DNA of 64,000 nucleotides from Crotophaga sulcirostris. Taxonomy: Eukaryota; Chordata; Aves; Cuculiformes; Crotophagidae. A program made the position numbers and the translations under genes. The stretch spans positions 247,718-311,717 of the forward strand of contig VYZB01000374.1 of NCBI GenBank assembly GCA_013397455.1. Direction: 5' to 3'. Below are positions 1-13,300 of this stretch, piece after piece. The first letter of the stretch is position 1, and each line of letters opens with the position of its first letter. The notes under the pieces are model-generated. The model was given only the letters and a program-made list of their open reading frames with translations, made no database searches and was not told the DNA's origin.

Positions 1-147
1 GGGAGGTGGTGGAGTCGCCAACCCTGGAGGTGTTTAAGAGGAGATTGGATGAGGCACTCAGTGCCAGGGTTTAGATGATGGGTTGGTGTTGGTGTTTGTG
101 TTCGTGTTGGGACTCGATGATCTCAGAGGTCCTTTCCAACCTTGTAT
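1..147 (+). mobile_element. CR1 LINE 3' end, cut by window start
   Basis: This is the 3' part of a young CR1 non-LTR retrotransposon, sense on the plus strand, with its 5' side outside the window. It shares the block from GGGAGGTGGTGGAGTCGCC through the GGTTGGACTCGATGATCTC-like 3' hairpin region with about ten other copies here. There is a small expansion inside the GTTGGTGTTGG stretch (GTTTGTGTTCGTG). The usual GATACTGT tail is missing: just after CCAACCTTGT the sequence passes into an AAAC-type run and then a CA-rich array. It is non-coding. Confidence 0.88.
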
Positions 148-383
148 AAAAACAAACAAACAAAAAACCACGCACAGACACATCTACATACGTGCACACA
201 AGGAAACGCACACGAACACGCAGAGAAACATGCAGACACACTCACACAGACACACATGCACATGGGGACACACCCACCCACATACACACAGGCACACACG
301 CAGACACACTCCCACATGTACAGACACACGTGCACACACACACGCATGCACACATGGACAGATACACACAAACACGTGCACAC
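148..383. repeat. Degenerate CA-rich (CACA/GACACA) low-complexity array
   Basis: The stretch consists mostly of alternating CA dinucleotides interrupted by GACACA, CATGCACA and CACGTGCACA variants, starting from an AAAC run at the end of the upstream CR1. Long open frames exist on both strands (for example a His/Thr-rich one on plus and a Cys/Val-rich one on minus), but they only reflect the repeat composition. The position right after a CR1 3' end suggests growth from the element's simple-sequence tail; that is inference. Confidence 0.9.
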
Positions 384-456
384 TGTTTTTTTAAGGGGAG
401 TGAAATCAGTTGAGCACCTCCTGTAGAATTTTCTTTTTCTTTTTTTCTTTCCATAT

Positions 457-553
457 CATGGTTTAGGTGATGAGATGGTGTTAGTGTTGGCTTATAGGTT
501 GGACTTGATGATCTCAGAGGTCCCTTCCAACCTGGTTATACTGTGATACTGTG
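457..553 (+). mobile_element. CR1 LINE 3' tail, about 100 bp
   Basis: A very short 5'-truncated CR1 copy. It starts at CATGGTTTAGGTGATG, keeps the inverted GGTTGGA...TCCAACC hairpin typical of CR1 3' ends, and finishes with two copies of the tail octamer (ATACTGTGATACTGTG). It is in the same orientation as the copy at the window start, from which it is separated by the CA-rich array and about 70 bp of T-rich sequence. Confidence 0.85.
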
Positions 554-3500
554 TATTTACAAGTTTACCTGAGCAAATCCTGAAGCATGGTGTGATAGAC
601 CAGGATCAACGAGTATGATGGAGAGTGTTGCTTGCTCCGTAGAAGCGGATAGGCCAGGGAGAGTTCAGAAGGGAGATACAAAAAGAGGCTGAGGATGAGT
701 CAGCCTCCACAGTGGCTTCACAAGTGCCACCAGCAGCCCCTCTCACCAGCTGTCAGCAGCTGCCAGGCGTTTCCTCTCTGGAAGAGGTCCCGGGAGCTTT
801 CATGCCTGTAAAAGGGCAATGTGATGTGACAAGCAAAGAATAATTCATCAGCCCTTCTGCAGAGCACAGGCTGGAGATGGAGGGGGTTGACCATTTTCTT
901 TGGTGTAGCCCTATGATTCACCAACTCTTAGAGTTTTCTTTTTGAAAGTTTTAGAGTTTTCTTTTCTTGACTTCAGTGGGGTTAACCACTGTCCCAGTGT
1001 GCACAACTTGACATGGAATATAAATAATTTTATGATCAGCTAGTACTGAAAATTAGTATGTTTTAATAATGGCTAGACAGCTAACACAGTTTTGTTGCTG
1101 TTTTCATTGCACTGCGGCTGAGGAAAATTCAACCCAGAACATGTTGGGTTTTTAACTGCAGGGTTTGTCTAATTCAGTACGTAATATAATACAGGGATTC
1201 TTAAATGGATCCGAGTTGTGAAAAATTGTATTTTTCTGCTTTCGTCTATTTTCAAATCTTGCCTGAAATTCATCCTTGTCTTCTGTTTTTCTCTCCTTAC
1301 TTCTTTCACTCAGCAATAAATTTTGCTTTGGCTGTATGACTGTGTTCCAGATGTTTCCTCTACTTGTCTGGGGAAAAAGCTAGTGAAATTCTGTTCTTAT
1401 AGATCTGTCTCTGAGGGATCACAGAGGAGATATTCCACATATTGTTCCATTTTATTTCCCACTTGGATACCTGGGATAAATCAGAGCAGTTGGTAAAATG
1501 CTTAGGTTTCGCAAATTTATTTGTGTGTCCTAATTTAAATGCACACATATATTTGCAAGACCCAGGAAAGTAAGACTGTTACCTGCTCCAAGAGAGGATT
1601 TTGAGAACAGTGGCTTCTAATGGGTTCTTCTTCCAAGAGGCCAGGCACTACAGAGCGTCTTTGATTATAATTGTTTTTAGTGGGTTCAAAAGAACCGTGC
1701 AGAACTAGGGAGAGAAGTTTTGGCTGAAAACTTATTAATTCTAGGAGAGAAAGAAAAAAGCTCCAAAAGAGCTGACCGCTTGATTTTTGTCAGCCTCTCA
1801 ATTAGTTACAAATTTACAACAGAACAAAGGGGTTGTGAAAAAAGATCCAAATAAAACCCTTCTGTTCTTGCAGCGGAATGCAAGATCCTGTATGTGTGGT
1901 ATAGTGCAAAAGGGAGAGGAGTCTTCATGAGAGGAGTTTCCATCTCCAAGAGAAGAGCTTTGGGCCATCAGGCTTTAGATACCGTATCTACGGAAGATAA
2001 CATGTGAAATCAGTCCACTAAATTTTTGTTAGAAGTGATTAATTAGCACCTGTGAGCTGTGATGCAGTAAAACCTGTGAGAATATCACATTAAAAACAAT
2101 GAAGTTATGATGCTCTTGATGTATTCAAGGAAAAAAATAATTTTAAATCAAGTTTTTTTCAGAAAGCTGGAAACTAGAAACAATGCATTAATTTACCAGT
2201 GAAGTTTGCAATAGAAATTGGGAAGAAACCCATACGAGCACATTCCGTGGATTTCAATATTTATTTTTGGCAGTGGGGAAGAAAATGAAAGATTCTTTCA
2301 TAAAATTATCCTTTAGAACAGCTTATGAGATCACTGCTTGTTTCTGCACTTCTAATGCAGCTGTGGAAATGGAGTTGTAGACTACAGAGCTTATGAAGTT
2401 ATTAACAAGTGCTGTCTCTGCACTCCCACTGTCTGATGTCCTGCAAGAAAATGAAAAATTGGGTCAGAGCGACCTTCCATTGCTTACTACTTCATGAATT
2501 TTCTTTTTCAGTCTTGCATCAGTTTCAGATTCTCAGCACAGCTCCTCACGCCTGAGGAAAAACATTGAAAACATCCTCGCATACACTATAGAATTTAATT
2601 TGGCACAAAGGTGCATGAAAGGAATATGTTTTTAATTGCCTCTGTACTGATGTTAGAAACCTACATGAGCAACAGGAGGATGCTGGGATGCTCAGATATA
2701 TAGGGGAATATGATATGGTACTGTAACTTTATGGAATTTGTCTCGTTTATTTGGTGGGAATAGGCTGTCACAACTTGCTCCATAATGAAGGGCAAAGAAA
2801 GCAGAAGTGTGGGTAGTGCTTTACCCTTGGTTTCCCATTAGAGGCACAGATGACCCTCCAAATCCTGGCACCTTGAGAAATTTAAGTTCTTGTAAAAGTA
2901 GAGGTGGAAATAGTGCATGGCTATCTGTGAACTTGCACATGGAAAACAGGAGAAGCCACTTCTAGAGATCTTCCTGTGATGTGTGAATGTGAAGACAACA
3001 AAGTGTGCACAGGGGAAGAGTGTTGCCAGGGGAGACCTGATGTTCTTCTCCCTGAGAGTAAGCTGCTTCACATTTTCCATGGGATAAGAGCAGCTATCGA
3101 CACAGAGGTGAACACCTGACCTTGTTCTGTGATAACACATTCATGTTCACTTACCCAGTGTGTAAGTATGCATGGTAAAGCCTTTCTGGTAGGTGCTGGA
3201 AATGAGACAACTCCAACCTAGATATAAGGTACAACTTTCTAGCTGTGAGTGCAATTTAATACGAGGATGGCTGACCTGGGAAGGTGAAATCTGAGAACTC
3301 ACAGGGGTTTTGTATCTCTCAATCCCAAGCTTTCAAGAAGCAAAGTTTTCATCTGCCTGAAGGAAAAAAATCTGTGTCTGCTCTGTGTGTGCACGCATTG
3401 TGTGTCTTTCTGAAAGATTGCAGTTACCCTTTCTTGCCTGAAAAAATGGAACTTTTTAAATGAACAGTATCTCCTGCTTTCTTCCTGAGTATTGGGGAGA

Positions 3501-6500
3501 GTAAAAATGGCATGTGATGCTCGGTATGTTTGTAACACTTGAATACAGTAGCTAAGCTACTCTTACATTTCAGAACTGAAGGACCTTCCTGCACAGTCAG
3601 GAAGGAGTTTCTTCCTTCTTCCCTTCAAATGCAACTGGGCAATTGTATTATTGCTTTTTTTTTCTTGCTAGGGTTTTGTATTTATTATAGCTTTCCTACA
3701 GCCATCAAGAAGAGATAGAACAAATGGAGGGAAAAATTTCTCCAAGATTATTTCGTGTGTGTAAAATCTGCTTGGATGACCTCGTAACAAGATCTGGGCT
3801 TGGGAAAGACTTTGCTTCCAGGTGAGATTGGTAGGGACCTTTCCTATATTTGCCTTTCCCTTCACTAAGGAAGGTGGTTTGCCAGGTGGGCTCTTTGTAA
3901 ATCTCACCTAAACAGTATCCAGTCAGGTAGTTGTCTTGGATATGAGAACTTGGTGGTTCCCATTCCTCAGTGGCAGTGCACCACTGAATTTGAGCTAAAT
4001 ATGAATAGGGTTCAGGTGAGTAAAGTCAGACTAATCTATTAATTAATTAGCCTGTGATACACAGGTGACCTAATGGCTCCTGCTGACATTATGCTTAAGG
4101 AGATGATTTAAGACAGCTGAGAGGGCTGGAAGGAAAAAAAAAAAAGGGCACTACGATGAACTGGCTTTCTGCTTTATATCCCTTCAAGGCAAGTGAGAAC
4201 TCAATTTTTCTCAGCTATTTTAAGTACCATAAAATGAAAGAGGTAAAAATATTCACCAAAAGGGGGTTTTGTTTGCAGACATCTCCAGCTGTTCTTTAAG
4301 TATATCCTTCCCAATATTGGCTGGCTATTGTCACCTAAATTTAGTAATTTTCCTGTTTAAATTAGAAGAATGTGGTAAGATTATTTTTTTTAAAAAAAGT
4401 CTTTTTATAGATTCTCATTGCTATTTCTGAGTAAGTGCTAATACACAATCATGTTCTTGGGCAAAGGTTTATTTTGGAGTTGTTAAATGTACAAAGCAAT
4501 TACACAGTGCTCTTTCTTCTTAATTGTATACCTTTAGTATAACTTCATTTGTGTAAATCGCATGGTTTTGGACTCAACTCATCAAAGTGCATATACCTGT
4601 AGCAGAGTTTGCTGCAGTGTGCTTTATTTAAGTATTATGAAGCATTTTATATTTAAATGTTATAATTTATTGCTACGTAAGTAATGTTACTTCTCTAGTG
4701 GGACAATTATGTTCTATTTATTTCTCTGCTTCCATCAATTTTTCTACTTTGGTGCAAAGACAACTAAGCCCCATAAGTAACTTCAGACTTGATAATAGTA
4801 ATTGAGATAATTTGAATTCTACCTAACAATAACACAGCTGAAAGCATGCAGCTGGGCAAATCTGAGAAGAAAACTGAGTCTTCAGGTGTATGTTGAGCTC
4901 TGGTCTGATCTGTTCACTCCCACACTCTCTTTCCTTGTATTTCCTTCTACCATGCAGCTCGGAAGGCTGGAGTGGAATAGCAGCTTAAGGTGTGAGGGTG
5001 ATTAATGTGTAACAGTGGAGGCAGGGTGTGTGTCTAAGGAAGGTGTGTGATGGAGCAATTAACTGTAAGTGCTGCTTCAGGCAACGAAAATGCTGGTGCT
5101 CGTGAAGGCATCAGCCTGCATCTCTGAGTTTCTGTGTGAATTTCGCGTTCTTTCTATTTATGTTGAAATCCAGGCACCAACAATGATGCTACCAGTAAAA
5201 AAACACATCCATTGTAGCATCAAGAATAAATTCTAGCAATTCTGGAGGAAGACAGTGTCTTCCCAACCAGAATTAGGGAAAATCTCCACCTAGGCACCGG
5301 CACTGAGGTCATTATCTTCTCCGAATATCGTAGCGAGCTCTTGGCAAGCTTGCCTCTTCACTGAGGCTGAGACTTTCAGAAAGGCAGTTCTGAGGCATTC
5401 AAATGCCCACAAGAGCCACTCTCAGGATGCTGAAGCATTTCACTCTGTCTGTAAGTACTCGATAAGTTAAATCTAGATGTTTGATTCTTCAGTTTTCTTC
5501 GGATTTGCAGCCACAGAAGGTTTGGCATCTTAAAATGTTTGTGTCAGTTTCTCCATCCTTAATGCCCTTTCCTTTTCCTCCCAGAAGGGCATTAATCTAC
5601 ATCCAGTAGCCAGAGAGCTCAAAAGTTTTAAAATGTGCTAATTTTAACTGTCTCCCACAAAATATTACTAAAACAACTTCACTGAGCCAGTTTCTCCACT
5701 TCTTATTGTTTGCCTTTGTAAGGTTTGGTCTGTGTGAAAAAAACAAACATAATGACATTCCAGGCCCAAACAAATTTAATTACTTTCCCCAGTGGGACTG
5801 GAAATACAAAAATAGTGTTGTTTAAAAAAAAAAAATAAAATAATCTTACCTCTGGGGACAGGGTCAGTTGTCCATAAGCTCCTTGGGTTGTACGTAAGAC
5901 TTGTATCTTCCTTGAGAAAGGTTGGTATTTTAATACACCAGGCAGATGAATGATACAGGGCATCAGGATTGTTGATTAATGTGGAAGAGAAGAGGTATTG
6001 CTTAGTCTAGAATCTTTAAGATGCTACTGGAAGGGGCTGTGAGGGTGGTTGGACCTGATGGATGAGGATTCCAGGTATACAACAGCGCTTGGTAGTCAGA
6101 CCAGTAAGGGACTATAGAGTGATGCAGATGGTGGGACTGTGAATGGTTTGCACTTCTGTTTTGGAGTTACACGTGAGTCAAAGAAGTAAGATTATTGTCT
6201 GCTATACTCCAAGTAGTGAGGGAAAGCTGGTCTGGTGCATCAGGAGAAAAGAAGGCAATAGAGAGACTTAAAAATTCTGATGTTTATATTGCATGATTGA
6301 AAAGATTTGTGGTCAGAAGTAGAGTTCTGACATGAAGAAAAAAGCTGCCAAGCTAGGTGATGTCCAGACTATAGCAGCAGCAAAAGAGTATCAGATCATA
6401 GACAGAACTGAATGTCAGTGCAGTTAGAAATGCAGAGATCCTTTAATATCTGCATTTTTTTGTTATCTACTGAACAAGCTATCAAAACAAAAAAAATATA

Positions 6501-8562
6501 AAGTATAAATGAAAAAGAAATTAAATGCAGAATCTTGAATCATTTAAGAATTATTTCCATCAGCACTTTAGGTCAAATTCTGGGTTATTCCTCATTGTAT
6601 GGAAGCCTCAAAATTGGCATAACACAAACAAAGTCCAAGAATGTAAAGTTTTGCTGCTCTTTTCCTTTCTGAGAATAATATTGTGGGACAGATGTGAGTC
6701 TGACAGACTCGTATTCTGAGTCTCTGTGAGTTTTAACTCTGAGCTCATTTTCCAGCAGCTCTGCTCCCAATGCTTGAAGCCATTCCTGAGCGTGCTGAGC
6801 AGGACGATTTCCTAGCATAGATGTAGCCTATGTATTGCAGAAGTAGTGTACTCACTTGTGTTAGCAGTCACAGCTCTATTTCTAAAAACTGCTAGATCCA
6901 TACTTTTTTCTAATAATAGGTATTAATATACTGGTTTTGCACATCAGGCTTTCCAGTTCTGAAGCTTAGGCTTGATTCAAAGTCGCCCTGTTTTAGTGCC
7001 CAGTATGGATGTTAGCATATTTTCCCCACCACCACTGTTAATTTAGCCTGTCAGGCACTGTGAGAAACTGTGAGACCTTGCAGGTGCTTGTCAGGTCTGA
7101 AAACTTTATCCAGAGCAGCACGAGCGGGGGCAGACATCGCGCCAGAGGTAATTACCACCTATCTTGAATTTCAGGCAAGGGAGGTTGCTCTTAGGAGTGA
7201 TTTGACTTGGGGGGGAAGAGTGGGGTGAGGAGGAGTTGGAGCCTGCAGTGCAGGCTTGGTGCACTCGGAACGGTTTTTGGCACCATGAGGTGGGCTGCAG
7301 CATCAGCACAGGACCTGCAATCTGCAAAAGGAAATACAGCCCATCAAAAACATGCAGGGCATAAACTGAAGCTGAGAGATAATGAGAGGGACAGCTCATA
7401 AAGAAAGAGGTTTTAAAAGTTTTGTAAGAGATGCGTTATGTTTTAAGCTTATAAAGACATTTCTGATTTAACTGGCAGTTTTCCAGTCCTCTCTACTATT
7501 GCCTTTCCTAGCTCTGTGTTATGGCCCTGACCCCCCCATCACCCCAGATGATCCTGTGATTTGTCTGTTGGTAATTTCTATGCAAAAAATGTCTCTCACT
7601 TGATGTTAGTCTGCATCTAGGGACACCTACGTATGTACCCATATCTCAGTATTTTTTAGTTATAAGGGCCTCTGGAATTCAAACCAAAATACTGCTGTCA
7701 ACAATGAGCTGAGAGGCTTTTGAAAAATTAGCTTTGAAGTCTTAAACTTCTTGCTGAAGGGCTGAATGCAGCTGCTTCTTGCACTTCCTGGTGGCAACGA
7801 CTGGAGGGAGGTTTAAGAGAAAGAAGAGGTTTCAAATAATCTCATTGCTGCTTTGTACTGCTGAATTTTGGCTTTTGATGTTGGATTTGTTGTTGATTTT
7901 TTCTTTGTGTATGAAACTGGTAACTACACAAGCTTTAGATTTAGGTAAACAATTTAAATCTATTAAAGATCTCTGGTATTCTCTACTAACAGTCCCCAAA
8001 GCTGTTTTATATCTTCACAAATCTGATTAATAAACAAACAATTAGCAGGAAAAAAAAAAGTCATGAACTAGTATAGTTAAAATGTCTGCTTACTGCCCTG
8101 TTTGCTTTGTCCTGCAGGAATCTTTACCGACTTTTATTATAGGAAGCTTTCTAAGCTCCTGTGGATGTTATCCTACATGGAGGCCCCAGTGAGAACACTA
8201 CTTAGTGAAAGCACATTTCCCTCCTTTCTTGGCTTTGCATTAGTGATGATGAGTTTCTCGTGGAGCTTTCAGAGCTCTTGCCAGAAAGATAAGGCTATCG
8301 TTTCTGTGCTATTGCCATTCCTTATGGTTGCTGCTGCTTGGTGATGTGCCAAGAGTAGTTCAGTGCTGGGCCTGTGGGCACACCTGTGTATTCATGCTAA
8401 TTTTGTGAAAATAAGGGAAGTGGAAGTGTAATTCACAAGTAATATGAAGTATGTGCAAATCTGTTTGCTTTGTACCTGCAAATTACATGGAGATGTAGGT
8501 CTGAAACATCCAGAAACTCCTCTAATGCAATACGCTTCCTTAAAATTGCTCAGTTAGAGAGC
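554..8562. other. Single-copy AT-rich DNA, no gene recognised
   Basis: About 8 kb without a recognisable exon, RNA gene or repeat family. Open frames do not exceed about 100 codons, use no recognisable domain and occur on both strands. Low-complexity points are A runs near 4134-4145 and 5822-5833. A moderately GC-richer patch with a few CpGs lies near 7100-7330. The content is compatible with intron or intergenic DNA. Confidence 0.6.
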
Positions 8563-8808
8563 TGGACTCAAGCTTTGTCAGGGAAAGTTTAGACTTGATA
8601 TTAGGAAAAAGTTCTTCCCTGAAAGGGTGATTGGCCATGGGAATGCGCTGCCCAGGGAGGTGGTGGAGTCGCCAACCCTGGAGGTGTTTAAGGGGAGATT
8701 GGCTGAGGCACTCAGTGCCAGGGTTTAGATGCTGGGTTGGTGTTGGTGTTGGGTTATAGGTTGGACCCGATGATCTCAGAGGTCCTTTCCAACCTTGTGA
8801 TACTGTGA
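8563..8808 (+). mobile_element. CR1 LINE 3' end, about 245 bp
   Basis: A young CR1 copy, 5'-truncated at TGGACTCAAGCTTTGTCAGG. It runs through the TTAGACTTGATATTAGG, GGTGATTGGCCATGGGAATG and AGGGAGGTGGTGGAGTCGCC blocks and ends with TGTGATACTGTGA. It differs from its siblings at only scattered positions. It contains no complete reading frame and represents the 3' non-coding end of the element. Confidence 0.92.
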
Positions 8809-10138
8809 TGATATACCTATGTCATTATATAGACAGACAACTTCTTTTTTTAATTTTGTTGTTGTTGTACTGTCCCCTATATATTGCATTTTTCCTTGTT
8901 CATGTTCTCCAGAGAGATTCTGTAGGGAAGCCTCTTCCCTCTTCTCTTTGTGCTTGTCTAACTCCAGGTGATCTCTGCCTCTCACGCTGGACTAACAGAG
9001 AGACCTGTGGCTTAATTGAAGCAGCTGTGTGTTCTGACAGCATCAATGCCCACCGAAGCCTAAGCTGAGCCCCCTAGACCCCGTATGGGCTCATTCACAG
9101 ATGCCTCTAGGATCCAATGGTTTCAAAATTCAGCATTACAAACGGTTTATCTGCATAAAATATCTGAAAGTGAGAGCAAACAATGAATAGTGAATGGACT
9201 GGTGAGAAGGGAAAAGCTAATGATCAGTGCTTTGATAACATATTACCCTGATAAATTGGAAGGCTTGAAAACAAAAAGACTATGAGTGATTTTAAAGAGG
9301 GGAACAAAGACAAATATAACCAGAGTCTTCAACAACTGTAATTTCTGCCTCAGAGTTACACTGCAATATTTGAACCACTTTCCCCTGATATCTTATGCTA
9401 CCAAATTCAAAGCATTATTAAGATGGATGATATTTACTTGTTAGAGAGACGACCTAAAATAACCCTTCAGTTGCGCCGTGTCTGCAGGTCCTTGTCAGCT
9501 TTTGGACCCAGGCATATATTCTCAGACTGGAAAATTCTACTGTTCTACTGAAATAAACAAATTTCAGATACAATATTTAGCAGAAATTAAATATTTCCAA
9601 AGCTTCAGACTCTGGGGAGCTAGGACTGCCGCTCCGATAGCATAGGTGTCTTCCTAAGGGTTTTCAAAGCTAAGATGAGTCAAACCCTGCCAGCTGGCTT
9701 TATAAAACTCTGAGCTCTAGGAATTTTGCTGTTGTGGACATTTTTGCAGAGTTTTTTATTTCCTGGGCAAAAACTCATTTGCATTGTGGTATTGTTATGT
9801 GTTTGATGTCCTACTTTGGATTTCTAAGATTGAGTGCCCTTTTTTTTCTTGCAAATTTGCATTGCCCCAGGATATGAGAGTTTTGTTTGAACTCATTTAA
9901 TTGGCCAGTGATGTGAAAAATGATCATTTTCTATATTAGAAATGAGCTCAAGTAACCCCTTCATGGAGTGCTTATAACCTACTGTAACGTTTCACACATT
10001 TTTACTGACTCAGGATTGTCTTTTTTGGAAGGAGAATGAACACTTCTAATATTTTCCAGGTTTGCAGACACTGATTTGGGGTTTATAAGACATCATAATA
10101 AATCTATAGAAAATCTAAATTAATTTCCTGTACTCTTC
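8809..10138. other. Single-copy DNA between two CR1 copies
   Basis: I recognise no gene, RNA or repeat in this 1.3 kb interval. It is AT-rich, with one open frame of 87 codons overlapping the end of the preceding CR1; that frame has no recognisable domain. Confidence 0.55.
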
Positions 10139-10323
10139 AGGGTGATTGGCCATTGGAATGTGCTGCCCAGGGAGGTGGTGGAGTCACCAACCCTGGAGGT
10201 GTTTAAGAGGAGATTGGCTGAGGCACTCAGTGCCAGGGTTTAGCTGATGGGCTGGTGTTAGTGTTGGGTTATAGGTTGGACTCGATGATCTCAGAGGTCC
10301 TTTCCAACCTTGTGATACTGTGA
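10139..10323 (+). mobile_element. CR1 LINE 3' end, about 185 bp
   Basis: A young CR1 copy truncated at GGTGATTGGCCATTGGAATG and complete to the TGATACTGTGA tail. It carries the variants AGTCACC (usual AGTCGCC) and TTAGCTGATGGGCTGG. It is sense on plus and about 1.3 kb downstream of another copy in the same orientation. Confidence 0.92.
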
Positions 10324-13300
10324 AATATGACTGATATTTATCATATAGTTTTAAATTTCTGAAAGGCCTGTTAGCTATAGGAAATATGTCATAAACAAAA
10401 TGGTGATGAACAAGCCTGAGGAAAAGAAGTTATTCTTAACTACTGAAATCTATACAGAACTTACTCTGTTTCACTACACAGTGTAGAGCTAAAGTATTCA
10501 GATGACAGGGATGGCCAATATTTACCATTTGCAGTTTTATCTTCTGTAAGTCATCAAAGCAATGTCTGTATGTGTTTGGTCAGTTCTATTGTTTTTGGTC
10601 GTCTTGAGTGCAATCCCTTTGCAAGGGGTGGCTGATTGTCACGAGAAGGCACACATCAAAGATGTTATTTTAGAGTGGTTAGCATAGCTCTGCAAACTGT
10701 TCAGCAGGCATTCTGTATAATAGAATTAACTTGTCATGCTTCGGCTTCCCAAAGTGAAATTCCAGATTGAAACTGAGACTGTCATTTGCATCACATCACA
10801 GACAGTGCAAGAAAATAATCACTGAGAAAAAAGAACAGACAGACTGCGTTCCAGGCATTTTATGCTGTCTGCTTCTATTTTAGAGTGAATGCACACCATA
10901 GGTAGAAGCATCCAGGCTGGGAGGGGATGTACACAATACACTATTTACATTTTAATTTTCTTCTGAGGAAAATGCAGATCCATAAGTTCAGGTTATCAAG
11001 TTATTATCTTTCATGACTCATTTATCAGAATTTAACTAAGATGAAATATTCCAGGAAACAAATGAAGGATTTTTCTTCTGTAAATGATGTCTTTTTGGAG
11101 CTAACTAAAACAAATAGTTGCAGAACATGTATAGGAGGCTAGTCTGCAGGCTGGCTCAAGGATGACCTCCTTTCACATGTTTGTAGATTGTGGGCTCTTC
11201 TACATATCCAGTAACAGATTCAGCAGACTTTTTGTATGTAATCCTTGGTAAAACTTCCCAGTCTTTGATTTCAATAAGTGATTTACTGATCTATATAGCT
11301 ATGAGCTTCTTTTTAAGTTAATACTACACGTGATATGTGTTTGCGTGTTTGCAATTACACATATCTGTTTGTATTCTCACTTCTTCCATTAGTATACTGA
11401 ATTTATTGAGTCAATTAATTAATCAGAATATAAGATTTTTGTCATTTTATAAGTGCTGTATCCTTTCCTGATGTACCACATAAATATCTTTTTGAAATTG
11501 AGATTTGGAGGTAAGCAAGACATGAAATATGACTAAAAGTTCACAAAATGCATGAAAATACTGAGGACTTTCATATTTGTCCTTGGCTAAAGGGGAAATA
11601 TGATAAAGCATCTCCCACAGGATACCAGTTCAATGCAAGCTCCCGGTGTGGACAGGCTACATTCACACCCTTGCATGTTCCGGAATAGATTCCTTCTGCA
11701 GACAAGCCCTCAGCTCAGTTGACAGGAATGATGTTTCATCGGTGTATGTATGCATATCTTAATTGAGGGGACACATTATTGGAGCTGACAGGAATGTCAG
11801 GCTCTTTAGATTCCCAGAAATACTCTAAGCCTGGCAGATATGAAGCCAGCATTGGCGAAGTGCATTTGGATAATTTTTCACAAAAGATGAGTCATTCCTC
11901 TTCCTATATGAATTAGTACCATTCCCATTATCAGTGTCTGAATTTTCCCTTTCTCTGTGAGATTTTTTTTCTAATTCTTTCCGCTCTGGCTCTAACTTCT
12001 ATATACTACCTAACAAATGCTTAAATGCAAGAGTATGCTGTGATTTTGAGACATACATAGAATTTTATGCCATTTAGGAAAACTCACTAAAGGCTTAAGT
12101 GTTATCAAGGGCATATATTGAGAGGCAAATGTGACTCTTGAAAGAAATTTTGTTATTTTTCTAGGCAGAGACACAATAGTATCAAAGCATGTTTAAATCT
12201 TGAAAAATATGAAGTCTTCTGTAGCTGAGGAAAGGGGGCTTGTCCTAGTCCTTCTAGGTGCATAAGTTATATCTTACCCAAACCTTTAAAGAGCAGATCC
12301 TAACATTGTGTAGTGCTATGAGAAGTTACTCTGGTCTATTAAATAAAGATTTTTATTTTTTTTTTTAGATTTGAAACTAGCATACTGACAAAATCCCTAG
12401 TGTGGAAAAAAAATTATGGGGAGGATATACTTTAAACATGTATAGCTATCAGTAGAAATCACTTTTATGCAGACATCAGTGTGTCAGTAAAATAGGTATT
12501 ATTTAACTGTATCAATTGCATCTTAGTATGTAAACCCACATTTCTTTCTGGAATTTGGTTCAAGTAGTCATTTAGGTCAGATCTGCACTGTATAATATTG
12601 CTGGCAATGATGCTGTTACTTTTATTTAATAGCCAATAGCCACTGATTTTCTTTAATCTTTTATTCATAATAGTCCTTTTCTTTGTATGCAATTGCCAAT
12701 AAATGACCTTTCAAGTAAAAGACCCTGGAAGTCTAAGATCTACCTGCTGGAACAGGAGTAGATACTAAGGAGCTCAGTGAGGGAAACAGACTTATGCCTC
12801 ATGGGAGATTGTCAGAGAAATTAAATGGGCTGGGTATGAGGTTTTAGGCACAGGCAGAATGTAATTGAGGCCCTCAGACAGCACTGGAGAAAATCCTTTG
12901 AACAGCACAGCTAGCACTGAGAAGGAAAATTATCTTTAAGATACCAAGCACTCTGCTACTAATGATAATGAAGACAATTTTCAGAATACTTGGAAGGTAA
13001 CTGCTGAAATCACGTATTTGTCTTGAAGTTAACAATGGTTGCAAGTTAAAGAATTGTGTGACACGTCGTTTGTGTCTGTACTAAGTACAGTTTATTATTT
13101 ACTAGTTCACTGTACGTTCTCTGCCAGTATTAATTTTGATTAAGGACATTAGAACTGGATGTTGCCATGGCATGAGTACAGAAACACACACGCAGGAGGA
13201 TTCTATCTCTTTTGCTGCAGTTGGTTCTCAGTTAAAGCAGAACAAAATCTGTGTGAACGAGCTAGAAGTGAAAAACAAACATAAATGAACAAGGGAGGGG

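Noticed and set aside
83..454. Overlapping 60-100 codon frames rich in His/Thr (plus) or Cys/Val (minus)
   Set aside because: They are translations of the CA-rich repeat on both strands and have no independent support.
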